From assembly GCF_000317675.1 (NCBI RefSeq), contig NC_019776.1:1-64000 (forward strand): a stretch of DNA of 64,000 nucleotides. The letters are read 5' to 3'. Each line of letters begins with the position of its first letter. Positions within the stretch are counted from its first letter, which is position 1. Below the pieces are notes generated by a model. It ran no database searches, was not told where the DNA came from, and saw only the letters and a program-made list of their open reading frames with translations. This stretch comes from Cyanobacterium aponinum PCC 10605. Lineage in GTDB: Bacteria > Cyanobacteriota > Cyanobacteriia > Cyanobacteriales > Cyanobacteriaceae. The translations under genes were made by a program, and so were the position numbers. Of the stretch, positions 36,243 to 44,955 are shown piece after piece.

Positions 36243-36521
36243 AAACTGTTCCTCAATTTTTTACTTTTGTATAAGATAATTGAGACGACCGACACGAAGC
36301 ATTCCATATAGAAGGGATAATCCTGCAAAACTGGAAGCAAACACTTTTAACGGAACCGAGACTCAAATTAACATTATATATAATATCATACTTAGGCTTT
36401 GAAATCTGATAAGTTATAGAAAAAAACTTCATCAAGAGAAAATATTTTCACAATATCCAACAGAGGGTTAGAATTAAGTTTCAAAGCGAAAAGAGTTCCA
36501 AATTCTCAAGAGGTGTAGGCG

Positions 36522-37919
36522 GTGAGTGACAACTTCAAGGCAACGGAGAACAATTCTCGTCATGAATTACGGGATTTAGTACGTTCTCAATTACAAATAT
36601 TATTAGACCAAAATAACCTAAAAGGTGCAAAATCTTTATTAATCCCCGTGCAACCTGTGGACATTGCAGAAGCGATCGCATCTTTATCAGAATCAGCTCA
36701 AGCGATTGCTTTCCGTCTTTTAGATAAAAACAAAGCCATTGAAGTGTACGAACATTTAGAGGCAAAAATTCAGGGTATTCTCATTGAGGATTTTAAACGC
36801 CAAGAAGTCATTGATATAGTTGATAAGATGTCTCCTGATGATCGCGCTCGCTTATTTGATGAACTTCCCGCCACTATTGTTAGTCGTATCATAACTCAAT
36901 TGAGTGATCAAGAAAGACAAGCCACTAATTTACTGTTGGGTTATCAGGAGAACACAGCCGGAAGAATTATGACTCCTGAATATATCTTCGTCAAAGAAAC
37001 TTTTAATATAAATGAAACCTTTGCTAAAATTCGTTCTCTGGCCAATACTTCTGAGTTAATCTACTACGTTTATGTCGTTAATGAAACAAGACAATTAACA
37101 GGGGTAGTATCTTTTCGAGATTTAGTCATTCATGGGCGACAAACCATAGTTAAAGATATTATGACTCAAGATATTATCTATGTGAAAACTGATACAGATC
37201 AAGAAGAAGTCGCTAATTTAATTAAACGTTATGATTTTTTCGCCCTGCCAGTAGTGGATCGAGAATTACGAATCGTTGGCGTTGTCACTGTTGATGATGT
37301 AATTGATATTTTACAAAAAAAAGCCACTGAAGATATATACGCCCTTAGTGCTATTCAAGGAGAAGGAGAAAATTATTTTAAAACTAATCTATTTACTATT
37401 ACTAAAAGGCGAGTAGGTTGGTTATTGGTTTTATTATTAACTAACACGGTAACAGGGGGAATTATTGGAGCTCAAGAAGATATAATTGCTCAATATACGA
37501 TCCTTGCCGCATTCATGCCTCTTTTGGCTGACACCGGAGGAAATATCGGTGCTCAATCTTCCACTGTTGTAATTAGAGGTATTAGTACGGAAGAAGTTAG
37601 AGAGTTAGGTACTACTAAAGTTATTATTAGAGAAGGCTTAGCCGGATTGCTTTTAGGATTCGTGTTAGGTCTTGTGACTATGATATGGGCTTATTTACTA
37701 CCTAGTAATGATAACAATCTGATCGTTGCTTTTGCTGTGGGTATTACTTTGACTGCTATTTGTACCTTAGCTTCTATTGCTGGTTCTGCCTTACCCTTCC
37801 TTTTTCGCCGTTTGGGTTTAGATCCAGCTTTAATGTCTGGTCCTTTTATCACCACAGCAGTGGATGTTTTAGGTATTCTGATTTATTTTAATATTGCCCG
37901 TGCAATGTTAGGATTTTAG
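36522..37919 (+). CDS. mgtE: Magnesium transporter MgtE, first tandem copy
   Basis: 465 residues. Order: cytosolic MgtE N domain (about 30-135, with DIVDKMSPDDRARLFDELP), two CBS domains (about 140-265, IMTPEYIF and VVTVDDVIDIL), a connecting helix, and five membrane helices with GGNIGAQSSTVVIRG and the C-terminal LPFLFRRLGLDPALMSGPF. MgtE is a Mg2+ channel gated by intracellular Mg2+ through the N and CBS domains. The start is GTG, with AGAGG upstream. It is followed 81 bases later by a close paralogue. Confidence 0.93.
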   Translation: MSDNFKATENNSRHELRDLVRSQLQILLDQNNLKGAKSLLIPVQPVDIAEAIASLSESAQAIAFRLLDKNKAIEVYEHLEAKIQGILIEDFKRQEVIDIVDKMSPDDRARLFDELPATIVSRIITQLSDQERQATNLLLGYQENTAGRIMTPEYIFVKETFNINETFAKIRSLANTSELIYYVYVVNETRQLTGVVSFRDLVIHGRQTIVKDIMTQDIIYVKTDTDQEEVANLIKRYDFFALPVVDRELRIVGVVTVDDVIDILQKKATEDIYALSAIQGEGENYFKTNLFTITKRRVGWLLVLLLTNTVTGGIIGAQEDIIAQYTILAAFMPLLADTGGNIGAQSSTVVIRGISTEEVRELGTTKVIIREGLAGLLLGFVLGLVTMIWAYLLPSNDNNLIVAFAVGITLTAICTLASIAGSALPFLFRRLGLDPALMSGPFITTAVDVLGILIYFNIARAMLGF

Positions 37920-38000
37920 AACCCACTATGACTAAATTGACTAAGATTTTTGATATTCCCAATTTCTAATTGTGATCAAGCCTGATGAGGAGGTAAAAGC

Positions 38001-39398
38001 GTGTCTGAAAATACTGTTACTGTAAAAAATGATTCCCGTCATGAGTTGAGAGAATTGGTTTCTTCTCAATTACAAATACTTTTAGAGCAAAATAATTTAG
38101 AGGGTGTTAAGGCTTTATTATTACCTGTTCAGCCGGTGGATATAGCAGAAGCGATCGAATCTTTACCTTCCCAAATGCAGTTAATTGCTTTTCGTTTATT
38201 AAATAAAACAGAAGCCATCGATGTTTACGAACATTTAGACTATACCGTCCAACAGTCTTTAATTGAACAGTTTAAAAGGCAAGAGGTAATTGATATAGTT
38301 GATAAAATGTCTCCTGATGATCGCGCTCATCTGTTTGATGAACTTCCTGCCAGTGTAGTTAGTCGCATTTTAGAACAATTAAGCCCAGAAGAAAGACAGG
38401 CGACTAATCTAATTTTGGGTTATGAAGAAGATACCGCCGGGCGAATAATGACCCCAGAGTATATTTCTTTGAAACAAAATTTAACTGTAGAACAAACTCT
38501 CGAAAAAATACGCTCCCTTGCTCCTAACTCTGAATTAGTTTATTACATGTATGTGGTCGATCAATCTCGTCATCTGGTTGGTATTGTTTCTCTAAGAGAT
38601 CTCGTACTCCATGAACCACAACAAACTTTAGAAAATATTATGACTAAAGATGTAATTTATGTAAAAACAGACATGGATCAGGAAGAAGTCGCCCGCTTGA
38701 TTCAACGTTATGATTTACTCGCTTTACCTGTTGTGGACAAAGAATTACGTCTGGTGGGTATTGTCACAGTTGATGATGTTATTGATGTTTTGGAACAAGA
38801 AGCAACCGAAGATATTTATGCTTTAGGGGCGGTTTCCTCTGATGGAGATAATTATTTTCAAACAAACTTATTTACCGTTGCCCGTCGTCGGGTTACGTGG
38901 TTGTTGGTATTATTACTAACCAATACCGTCACAGGAAGTATTATCGGAGCTCAAGAAGATGTTTTAACCCAAGTAACAGTTCTAGCGGCTTTTATCCCCC
39001 TTCTCATCGGTACAGGAGGAAATATTGGTACTCAGTCCTCCACTGTGGTAATTAGAGGTTTAAGCACTGATGAAATTAGCGATTTAGGTCCTGCTAAAGT
39101 TGTTTTTCGAGAAGCGATCGCAGGTTTGTTATTGGGTTTGATTTTGGGCTTGTTGGCTACTATCTGGGCTTATTTTTTACCCCAAACCGACAAAAATATA
39201 ATCGTTTCTCTCTCTGTGGGTATTAGCTTAATTGCAATTTCTACTCTTGCTTCTATTTCTGGTTCAGCTTTACCTTTTCTATTTCGCCGTTTAGGATTAG
39301 ATCCTGCTTTAATGTCTGCACCTTTTATTACCACTGCGGTGGACGTTTTAGGCGTTTTAATTTATTTTAATATTGCCCGTTTAATGTTAGGAATTTAA
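38001..39398 (+). CDS. mgtE: Magnesium transporter MgtE, second tandem copy
   Basis: 465 residues, exactly the length of the preceding paralogue and similar along its whole length, so the pair arose by tandem duplication. It has the same domains: N domain, two CBS domains (TPEYISL, VTVDDVIDVL), five membrane helices with GGNIGTQSSTVVIRG and LPFLFRRLGLDPALMSAPF. The start is GTG behind a strong GAGGAGG. Differences concentrate in the N domain and CBS1, which sense Mg2+, so the copies may respond to different levels. Confidence 0.93.
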   Translation: MSENTVTVKNDSRHELRELVSSQLQILLEQNNLEGVKALLLPVQPVDIAEAIESLPSQMQLIAFRLLNKTEAIDVYEHLDYTVQQSLIEQFKRQEVIDIVDKMSPDDRAHLFDELPASVVSRILEQLSPEERQATNLILGYEEDTAGRIMTPEYISLKQNLTVEQTLEKIRSLAPNSELVYYMYVVDQSRHLVGIVSLRDLVLHEPQQTLENIMTKDVIYVKTDMDQEEVARLIQRYDLLALPVVDKELRLVGIVTVDDVIDVLEQEATEDIYALGAVSSDGDNYFQTNLFTVARRRVTWLLVLLLTNTVTGSIIGAQEDVLTQVTVLAAFIPLLIGTGGNIGTQSSTVVIRGLSTDEISDLGPAKVVFREAIAGLLLGLILGLLATIWAYFLPQTDKNIIVSLSVGISLIAISTLASISGSALPFLFRRLGLDPALMSAPFITTAVDVLGVLIYFNIARLMLGI

Positions 39399-39540
39399 CT
39401 ATAAAAATATTCAATCACAGTTTTATATTATTATCTGATGTTAAGCAAAAATAAATATCAAAAATAAATATAAATTAATTGTCGATGGAAGGTGACAGGT
39501 GGCAGGTAGCAGGTAGCAGGTTAAGAGTAGATGTAACTAA

Positions 39541-39788
39541 CCTGAGTTCGGGATAAATTTTCATTTATGAGTGATGGCGAAAAGGGCAATTAGTGAATAG
39601 TGAATAGTTGATAATTAAAAACTCCGTTCACGATTGAAAGGAATGTACAAGCACAGCGAACTTTCATTTACCACTAATACCCTAACATCCCAAGCCTCTA
39701 CTTCTCCCCTTCTCCCCTTAAAAAGGGAGACATAGAGGGGTTTCTCCTGTTTCTTACTTTCACCAGACAATTTTATATCGAACTCAGG
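39541..39788. mobile_element. MITE-like repeat, copy 4
   Basis: Left end CCTGAGTTCGGGATAAATTT, right end TATCGAACTCAGG; both ends are of the CCTGAG type, so this copy has the most symmetrical inverted repeats. Flanks GTAACTAA and TTAAGTAC match in only five of eight positions. The interior has CTTCTCCCC/AAAAGGGAG inverted segments and no ORF. Confidence 0.5.
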
Positions 39789-39852
39789 TTAAGTACGTAA
39801 CGTCAGTTATTATCAAAAAAGCAATAGACTAGGATGAAAATTAAAAATTTAT

Positions 39853-39945
39853 CTTTTACTATTTAAGAATTCCCTGTTGCCTGTTAGTAGATGCGAATTT
39901 GCCTACCTTAACTAATAATTTACACAACAAGAACTAAGAAAGCTA
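39853..39945. repeat. Stop-adjacent dispersed repeat, copy 5 (degenerate)
   Basis: TTTTACTATTTAAGAATTCC, CTGTTGCCTGTTAG, then CCTACCTTAACTAATAATTT and a diverged ACAAGAACTAAGAAAGCT. It is weaker than the other copies but in the same position relative to a minus-strand stop codon. Confidence 0.5.
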
Positions 39946-39951
39946 TATTTC

Positions 39952-40503
39952 TTAAGTGACAGTGAAAGATTTGACAATAGTTTTAAAACGATTTTCCACA
40001 TTTTCCCAGCGAGATTCGGTAGTAGAGATATTAAAAGTATAAAGTTTTCCATTTTTTGTCACCACACTAGCTAGATTATGACGATATTGATTGTCTCCTA
40101 ATTTAACCTTATACTCTAATAGATAGTAGTCTTCTAAATTTTGTTCTCTTTTCTCAGCAGAAATTAATTCAGCTTCTCTTTGATTATTGGTGTCTTGATT
40201 TACTATTTGCATAAAACGATAGCCTACATCAGTGGGGCTACCTAAATCAGACAAATCCATATTTTTATTAACATCACTGATAATTACGGATAAATTTTCA
40301 CTCCGTTCGATAAAATCTCGAAAAACTACATCAACCCCTTCTGAAGCCTCTTTAACGTCAACAGCCATCCAACCATTAGGATATAAGAATTTATAACCAT
40401 CTGCACCATCAACGTAAGGATTTAAGCCACCAGTGGGAGAAACACAAGCGGAAAGAGTTACTGTAAGAATAATAACGATAAAAGTTGCGATCGACTTTAA
40501 CAT
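39952..40503 (-). CDS. PsbP-like lipoprotein (CyanoP)
   Basis: 183 residues. It has a lipoprotein signal peptide with lipobox LSAC (Cys at about 20), then a PsbP-fold domain: GADGYKFLYPNGWMAVDV, VVFRDFIERSENLSVIIS, DLGSPTDVGYRFM, LLEYKVK and a closing KSFTVT. This fits CyanoP, a lumenal lipid-anchored protein bound to photosystem II assembly intermediates. Length and the GSPTDVGYR motif are typical. It is transcribed alone. Confidence 0.88.
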   Translation of the reverse strand: MLKSIATFIVIILTVTLSACVSPTGGLNPYVDGADGYKFLYPNGWMAVDVKEASEGVDVVFRDFIERSENLSVIISDVNKNMDLSDLGSPTDVGYRFMQIVNQDTNNQREAELISAEKREQNLEDYYLLEYKVKLGDNQYRHNLASVVTKNGKLYTFNISTTESRWENVENRFKTIVKSFTVT

Positions 40504-40732
40504 AGCTAAGATGTTTAATATTTTTACTCGCTTATTATCCCATTTTTGTAGAGAATAATCAAAATTCCTGAAACTGAAGAGTATTAATTTTATTTGAGTT
40601 CCCCTCCCGAAGGAAGGGGGGAATAGGGAACGGTTTCACCCATTACCCATCACCCATTGCCCATTGACTTCTAATATAGCTAATAATTGACCTATATTTC
40701 AATAGTTTATAAGTTTTTCTTAGTATTGCTAC

Positions 40733-41299
40733 TTACTTACGGCTGTGTGCTTGAATTTCATCAATGGTAAAAATACTTGCAAAACTCAAACCGTGAGATT
40801 GATACAATTCTCGTCCCCCAGAAAGACGATCTACTAAAGAAATGACCTGATTTACTTTATAACCCGCATCTGTTAATCTTTCCACGGCTAACATTGCCGA
40901 TTTTCCTGTCGTCACCACATCTTCTAATACCGTGACTAATGCCCCTTGTTTTAAGGTCGGTCCTTCAATATAAGCCTTTGTTCCATGGCCTTTGGCTTCT
41001 TTACGAATAATTAAGGCGGGGATTGGTTTATTTTCGTAAGCAGAAACAACACTTACCGCCGAAACCATTGGATCTGCTCCCAGAGTTAAACCTGCGATCG
41101 CATCTGTGTCATCAGACAACATACTAAAAATTAATTTTCCCACCAGTAAAGCCCCCTCTGCCCTGAGCGTCACCTGCTTGCCATTGAGATAAAAACTACT
41201 TTTTTGCCCCGAAGATAAAGTAAAATCCCCTTCCTGATAAGCATATTCCACTAATAAATTTAATAATTGTTGGCGCCAAGCAGAGTTATTATTTTCCAT
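40733..41299 (-). CDS. pyrE: Orotate phosphoribosyltransferase
   Basis: 188 residues. It joins orotate to PRPP, giving OMP in pyrimidine synthesis. Seen: FTLSSGQKSSFYLNGKQVTL, DAIAGLTLGADPM, IIRKEAKGHGTK (catalytic loop), and the PRPP-binding TVLEDVVTTGKSA followed by VISLVDRLSGG. All motifs are intact. CCCATTA heptamers lie about 65 bases past its stop. Confidence 0.93.
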   Translation of the reverse strand: MENNNSAWRQQLLNLLVEYAYQEGDFTLSSGQKSSFYLNGKQVTLRAEGALLVGKLIFSMLSDDTDAIAGLTLGADPMVSAVSVVSAYENKPIPALIIRKEAKGHGTKAYIEGPTLKQGALVTVLEDVVTTGKSAMLAVERLTDAGYKVNQVISLVDRLSGGRELYQSHGLSFASIFTIDEIQAHSRK

Positions 41300-41372
41300 A
41301 AATATTTTTCAAAATAGATAAGAATAGATCCGTTACAATTAAAGCAACATAGATTTTACCAAATATAAACTT

Positions 41373-41783
41373 ATGTTATCAAAATTCTCTCGTTTTCTAA
41401 CTATTGCCGCTCTTACTACTTTAACTTGTGTGATTACCCATCCTAGTTCTGCTCAACCTGAAACCTCAGAAATGGGGGAAGAAATTGAAATTGTAACTGT
41501 CCCACTCACCATTAACCAACTTGTTAATGAAGCATTTTGGGAAAACAGTGGTGATTTTTTCGAACAAGCCAGTATGGGCGGACAACTAAATACTATTTTT
41601 GGTTGGCGTAAATTCCCTCAAGGTTCATATCCCGAAAATAATATTACGGAAGATGGTTTGCTTCTGTACGCTATTTTAAGTGACTATTTTCGTCAGCTTC
41701 AAGAAAGAGAACCTATTATTAGAACTAGAGACTTAGCGAACCCTTTTGATACCTCTCTAAGAGAAAATCCTCAATATCAATAA
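41373..41783 (+). CDS. Secreted hypothetical protein
   Basis: 136 residues. A signal peptide is clear (FLTIAALTTLTCVITHPSSA, cut about residue 27). The mature region contains LTINQLVNEAFWENSGDFFEQ, FGWRKFPQGSYPENN and a C-terminal IIRTRDLANPFDTSL segment, a pattern I associate with conserved cyanobacterial periplasmic proteins of unknown function. It is divergent from pyrE and followed by the tRNA gene on the other strand. Confidence 0.65.
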   Translation: MLSKFSRFLTIAALTTLTCVITHPSSAQPETSEMGEEIEIVTVPLTINQLVNEAFWENSGDFFEQASMGGQLNTIFGWRKFPQGSYPENNITEDGLLLYAILSDYFRQLQEREPIIRTRDLANPFDTSLRENPQYQ

Positions 41784-41948
41784 ACAATCACAAACATCTC
41801 AAAAATCCAGTTTTGTCCGCAGTTATAGAACGAAATTCAGTTAATGAAAAACCCTCGAAACTGGATAATATTTTTATCAACATTTAGTAGCAATATTGAG
41901 AAGCCCACGCTTACAGGAAGTGAAGCGATGGGAGTAGTCACTAACTTA

Positions 41949-42021
41949 TCCAGGGTACAGGAGTTGAACCTGTCTAGGGCGAATTATGAGTTCGCTGCCT
42001 CAACCGCTCGGCCAACCCTGG
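41949..42021 (-). tRNA. trnI(cat): tRNA-Ile (anticodon CAT, lysidine type)
   Basis: The 73-base gene folds fully: acceptor CCAGGGT/ACCCTGG, D arm GCC...GGC, anticodon arm GCGAA-CTCATAA-TTCGC, T arm ACAGG/CCTGT with TTCAACT loop, discriminator A, no encoded CCA. The anticodon is CAT. The CTCATAA loop is that of tRNA-Ile2, whose C34 is changed to lysidine by TilS to read AUA, rather than elongator or initiator Met. Confidence 0.9.
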
Positions 42022-42112
42022 TCACTTAGGGCTTAATTTTTGCCCTTTATTATTATAAAATATATAATCCCTTATTTGTCAAATTACTTTTATTAAAAAT
42101 CTTTATTTTTAT

Positions 42113-42415
42113 ATGGGAATCATGTCCAATTCCACGATCTTAGCTAGTAGTTTAGTCATTCTTAGCAGTTTAACCATTGGTGTTGCTAGTGGTTTGATTT
42201 CATTTTATGTCGGCAGTGAATCCCTTAAAAGTGTTAATACTCCCCCTGAAAATCCTACTCAGAAAATTAACGAACAAGAAAAAGAAGTTCAAGACAATAA
42301 AAAATTCTCTATTATTCCTGAACAAAAAATTCTTGTTAAGGTTTATGACTACGTTCACAAACAGCAAGAGGCGAGTAAAGTGAAACAATCTCAGAGTAAT
42401 TCAAATCCTCAATAA
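42113..42415 (+). CDS. Small membrane protein of unknown function
   Basis: 100 residues: a short N-terminus, one hydrophobic segment (about 9-33, LASSLVILSSLTIGVASGLISFYVG in part) and a hydrophilic Lys/Gln/Asn-rich tail that ends SNSNPQ. A second ATG follows at 42122. I do not recognise a family. It is followed 78 bases later by the CNNM-type gene on the same strand and may share its transcript. Confidence 0.55.
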   Translation: MGIMSNSTILASSLVILSSLTIGVASGLISFYVGSESLKSVNTPPENPTQKINEQEKEVQDNKKFSIIPEQKILVKVYDYVHKQQEASKVKQSQSNSNPQ

Positions 42416-42493
42416 TTTATTTATGGGTATAGACGAAAATCATAACTGTGGTTTCTTTTTTGGGGATGTCCAAGGAGTTGGCATCAGTTTTTA

Positions 42494-43801
42494 ATGAGAT
42501 TATTTGCCATTTTTCTTTTGATCGTAATCAATGCTTTTTTTGTCACCGCAGAATTTGCGATTGTTTCTGTGCGAAAATCAAGGATTGATCATTTAGTCAT
42601 GGAAGGGGATATTCAAGCCTCTACAGTCCAGTCTCTACAAAAAAGTCTTGATAAACTACTTTCTAGCACTCAATTAGGTATCACCCTTTCTAGTTTGGCT
42701 TTGGGATGGATCGGAGAAGGTACGATCGCACTTTCTGTGCAGTATGCTATTTCTTCTTTGCCTGTTTCGGAAAATATTTCTACTACCCTAAGTCATTCTT
42801 TTGCCATTCCTATTTCTTTCTTTTTATTAGTTTACTTACAAATAGTATTGGGAGAATTGTGTCCTAAATCCTTAGCTTTACTATATCCCGAACAATTAGC
42901 CCGTTTTCTTGCCCCTCCTATTAGCGTTATCAGCACTATTTTTAAACCTTTTATTGATATTCTTAATCTTTCCACTCGATTTTTATTAAAACTTATTGGA
43001 GTTGAATACACAGGGCAAGGGTGGTACAAACAAGTTACCCCTGAAGAATTGCAATTAATTATTAGTACGGAAAGAGATTCTTCTGGTTTAGAAGCCGAAG
43101 AAAGAGAATTATTAAGCAATGTCTTTGAATTTGGAGATGTGGAAGCATCAGAAATTATGACTCCTAGAGTTAATATTAAAGCCCTTAATCTCCATTTAAC
43201 TTGTAGAGAATTATTTCAAGAAATAGTCAAAACAAAGCATTCTTTTTATCCCGTCATTGGAGATTCTCTGGATGATATTCGAGGAGTTATTGATTTTAAA
43301 GATTGTCTTTCCATTTTAAATGAAGATCCTATTAACTTAGATATACTCCTAGAAGATTTTATTAAACCTGTACGTTTTTTACCTGAATCAACTCTATTGA
43401 GTGAATTACTCGCTATAATGCAACAATCACGATCAAAATTAGTCATCATCGTCGATGAATATGGCGGCACTTCTGGATTAGTCACAATGCAGGACTTAAT
43501 TAACGAAATTTTAGGGGGTGATGATAGTGAATATACTGAAGACCAATTTAGTATTACAGTAATTGACGAGCAGAACTTTCTCGTATCTGCCCAAATAAAC
43601 TTAGAAGAATTGAATGACTTATTAGATTTTGATTTACCTCTAACAGACGACTATCAAACCTTAGGAGGATTTCTTGTCTATAATTGGCAGAAAATACCCA
43701 AGCAATACGAAGTATTTAACTATGATCATTTTCAATTCACCGTCATAGATACAGATGGTCCTCGTATCAACAAAATAAAAATCACCTTGAAAGAACAATA
43801 A
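42494..43801 (+). CDS. CNNM/CorC-type transport-associated protein (hemolysin family)
   Basis: 435 residues. A CNNM (DUF21) membrane domain with four segments (about 1-180, starting NAFFVTAEFAIVSVRKSRID), two CBS domains (about 205-330, IMTPRVNIKAL and IVDEYGGTSGLVTMQDLI), and a C-terminal CorC/HlyC domain (about 345-430). Such proteins are linked to Mg2+/Co2+ efflux or regulation, despite the old name hemolysin. The layout is complete. Function in Mg2+ handling is a family-level inference, interesting beside the tandem mgtE genes 3 kb upstream. Confidence 0.88.
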   Translation: MRLFAIFLLIVINAFFVTAEFAIVSVRKSRIDHLVMEGDIQASTVQSLQKSLDKLLSSTQLGITLSSLALGWIGEGTIALSVQYAISSLPVSENISTTLSHSFAIPISFFLLVYLQIVLGELCPKSLALLYPEQLARFLAPPISVISTIFKPFIDILNLSTRFLLKLIGVEYTGQGWYKQVTPEELQLIISTERDSSGLEAEERELLSNVFEFGDVEASEIMTPRVNIKALNLHLTCRELFQEIVKTKHSFYPVIGDSLDDIRGVIDFKDCLSILNEDPINLDILLEDFIKPVRFLPESTLLSELLAIMQQSRSKLVIIVDEYGGTSGLVTMQDLINEILGGDDSEYTEDQFSITVIDEQNFLVSAQINLEELNDLLDFDLPLTDDYQTLGGFLVYNWQKIPKQYEVFNYDHFQFTVIDTDGPRINKIKITLKEQ

Positions 43802-43926
43802 TCAAATAGTAGCGGGTTGATTAACTTTCTTTAGATACGGAGCGAAAAAGAGAAAATCAAAAATGTAAGAGAATGAGAAAAAATAATTACTCATTACTCA
43901 TTCCTAATTGCTAATTGAAATAACTT

Positions 43927-44109
43927 TTACTGGTTATTTTGAGAATCAGATCTAGTCTCTGTGGTATCATTATCATCGGATTTAGAATTATTACGGTTAA
44001 ACCCTTTATTATTACGAGAAGAATACCGAGAAAACTTCTTCCTAAATTGTCTTGCATAAGCCTTATTACGCTCTGCTTTTTCTTTTTTGGGATTGCGACG
44101 TTTAGACAT
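43927..44109 (-). CDS. Small basic protein
   Basis: 60 residues, beginning MSKRRNPKKEKAERNKAYAR and followed by an Asn/Ser/Asp-rich tail. The head is very basic and looks like the conserved short proteins found in many cyanobacteria; the tail is low-complexity. It lies 133 bases downstream of an RRM gene on the same strand, so it may belong to the same transcript and bind nucleic acid. This is an inference from charge and position only. Confidence 0.55.
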   Translation of the reverse strand: MSKRRNPKKEKAERNKAYARQFRKKFSRYSSRNNKGFNRNNSKSDDNDTTETRSDSQNNQ

Positions 44110-44242
44110 TCATTACCTCATCTATAAAAAATACAAAATGCCCTCGAATACTCACAAGTAAGAGACTAACTCACCTCAGTAACCGAAAGCATTAACAAAA
44201 ATAAGTTGATAAACTCTTGTTTGATTTGTTCAAACAATTAAG

Positions 44243-44548
44243 TTAGAAGCGCTGAGAAAAGCGTTCTTTTCTTTGACCACCACCACGATTGAAAGAATCT
44301 CTTTTTTCACGGGGCTTAGCTTTGTTTACTCTGAGTTCCCGTTTCATCCATTCCGCTCCATCGAGAGCATCGATCGCACTTTCTTCTTGATTATCGTTTT
44401 CCATTTCCACAAAGGCAAAGCCTCTCATACGACCAGTTTCACGGTCTGTGGGAATGTGAACACGGCTAACAGTTCCATACTCGGCAAAAACTTCCATCAG
44501 ATCTTCCGATGTAACCTCGTAGGGGAGATTTCCTACATATATTGACAT
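44243..44548 (-). CDS. RNA-binding protein, RRM with basic tail
   Basis: 101 residues. One RRM (1-80) with RNP2 IYVGNLPYE and RNP1 RMRGFAFVEM, then a short Gly/Arg/Lys tail (RGGGQRKERFSQRF). It is a paralogue of the protein at 35997, differing mainly in the tail, which in this family is linked to cold-inducible forms. The 407 bases upstream probably include a long 5' leader. Confidence 0.92.
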   Translation of the reverse strand: MSIYVGNLPYEVTSEDLMEVFAEYGTVSRVHIPTDRETGRMRGFAFVEMENDNQEESAIDALDGAEWMKRELRVNKAKPREKRDSFNRGGGQRKERFSQRF

Positions 44549-44955
44549 AGCTTGAATGATTCTTTTTTAATTGAACTTTGTAGAGAGCGAAGATCTGGGA
44601 AATAAGTCTGCCAATACTTTAATAGTCGATTCTATCAATACTAAAAACAAACGTTGTCACTAAATCTTTATTCTCGAGTTTAATTATAGCATCTTTTTTT
44701 CCAAACACATAACCCTCTTGCACAAAAAAAATAAAATCACAAAATTTTTCCCATTCAACTTAGGTTGTTTTTTTGCTACCAGAAATCCCCTGTTTTCCTC
44801 GCTACAAACTCAATTCACCCACAAAGACTACATCCATTAAACTCTCGGATAGCTTTAATGAAAATAAAACTAAATATTTCTTAAAATTAAATATTTTCCT
44901 ACAACTAACACCTGATACCTTTTTATCTTTATCTCGAATTCAGTTAGGTGGAATG
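44549..44955. other. 407-base gap upstream of the RRM gene
   Basis: No gene is supported. The part next to the RRM gene is probably its promoter and leader. Near the other end (about 44910-44950) an ACACCTGATACC unit and CTCGAATTCAGTTAGG resemble eroded pieces of the MITE-like family. Confidence 0.45.

Larger units (their letters stand above)
39399..39951. other. 553-base gene-free region with three repeat types
   Basis: It contains an AGGTAGC/AGGTGGC heptamer tract (about 39490-39521), a MITE-like element (39541-39788), and a degenerate stop-adjacent repeat (39853-39945) that ends 6 bases from the stop of the CyanoP-like gene. No gene is visible. Confidence 0.65.

Noticed and set aside
41844-42029. 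61-codon plus-strand frame
   Set aside because: Covers the tRNA-Ile gene on the opposite strand.
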